A DNA stretch of 64,000 nt from Acanthosepion lycidas (taxonomy: Eukaryota; Mollusca; Cephalopoda; Sepiida; Sepiidae), in the NCBI GenBank assembly GCA_963932145.1, contig OZ010578.1:45805516-45869515 (forward strand), written 5' to 3'. How positions within the stretch are numbered: the first letter of the stretch is position 1; every line of letters begins with the position of its first letter. Below the pieces are notes generated by a model. That model was not told where the DNA came from and searched no databases. It saw only the letters and a program-made list of their open reading frames with translations. Positions 63,725-64,000 of this stretch are shown here, piece by piece. The position numbers and the translations under genes are program-made.

Positions 63725-63895
63725 GTGGTGGGTAGTTAACTATTTGTCCATAGCTGGGACCCTAACAGGTGCTACCACCAGGGCTCATGGTGGACGTGGA
63801 AACAGCAGCAATTAAGACCTTGTTCCAAGCTCATCAAAACCTCCCGATCAGAGGCCTTGCTGCCGGATGTAGTTTATCGTCATACCATGGACGTT
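63725..63895 (+). repeat. Dispersed repeat family Y, copy 4
   Basis: GTCCATAGCTGGGACCCTAA, CAGGTGCTACCACCAG, GCAATTAAGACC and CTCCCGATCAGAGGCCTTGC. No tandem TATTGCTGGTAAT units precede this copy. Confidence 0.7.
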
Positions 63896-64000
63896 TCTCA
63901 TTCAATGCGGTTTAGATATCGAAACAGTTAAGAAATATTTACGCTCCTACGTTAGCAGAAATGGAGATTACTTTTACGAGTGGAAATCTTAAGAGGAAAC

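Overview
The window looks like intergenic or intronic DNA from an animal nuclear genome, most likely a mollusc and probably an octopus-like cephalopod. It is AT-rich and packed with (AT)n microsatellites. It carries tRNA-derived SINEs, 5S rRNA-like copies, Tx1-type LINEs, Penelope-like elements and many Tc1/mariner relatives. The cephalopod assignment is inference from this repeat mix; no species-diagnostic host gene was recognised. I found no intact host gene, no functional tRNA or rRNA gene and no CRISPR array. All recognisable coding sequence is broken mobile-element sequence.

Layout. 0-4 kb: a 5'-truncated Tx1-like LINE with a perfect 20-bp target-site duplication sits in a structured dispersed repeat ('three-hairpin repeat', 3HR), and the block is bracketed by 55-bp inverted repeats. 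5-6.7 kb: two foldback structures made of a tRNA-SINE, the larger one also holding a Penelope GIY-YIG nuclease fragment. 6.8-15 kb: DNA transposons with terminal inverted repeats, an 80-bp MADE1-like palindrome, a 5S-like copy, TCT-rich low complexity, and a mauritiana-like mariner deletion derivative. 15-20 kb: remnants of a second LINE family, SINEs and a well-preserved 3HR copy. 20-33 kb: very AT-rich, with microsatellites interleaved with palindromic MITEs, plus Tc1, Penelope and LINE remnants. 33-41 kb: a SETMAR-like mariner, a minisatellite, nested MITEs and LINE fragments.

41.6-52.5 kb is the most gene-like block. Two Tx1 LINEs (A and B) lie head-to-tail and are flanked by inverted Penelope fragments. 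Copy B is 5.6 kb and keeps its 5' UTR, an ORF1 (RRM plus CCHC knuckle) and an ORF2 (endonuclease plus reverse transcriptase), but is broken by frameshifts, deletions and an early stop. 53-58 kb holds older Tx1 remains with nested DNA transposons and repeated segments. 58-64 kb is mostly a dispersed repeat family, a transposase relic interrupted by a microsatellite, and unassigned sequence.

How the parts relate: Tx1 ORF1 would bind the RNA, and ORF2 would nick the target and reverse transcribe. SINEs have no proteins of their own and would depend on LINE enzymes; palindromic MITEs would depend on mariner or pogo transposases. All transposases visible here are defective, so any mobilisation would need enzymes from elsewhere. 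Coordinates of decayed repeats are approximate (about ±20 bp) because homology was judged by eye.
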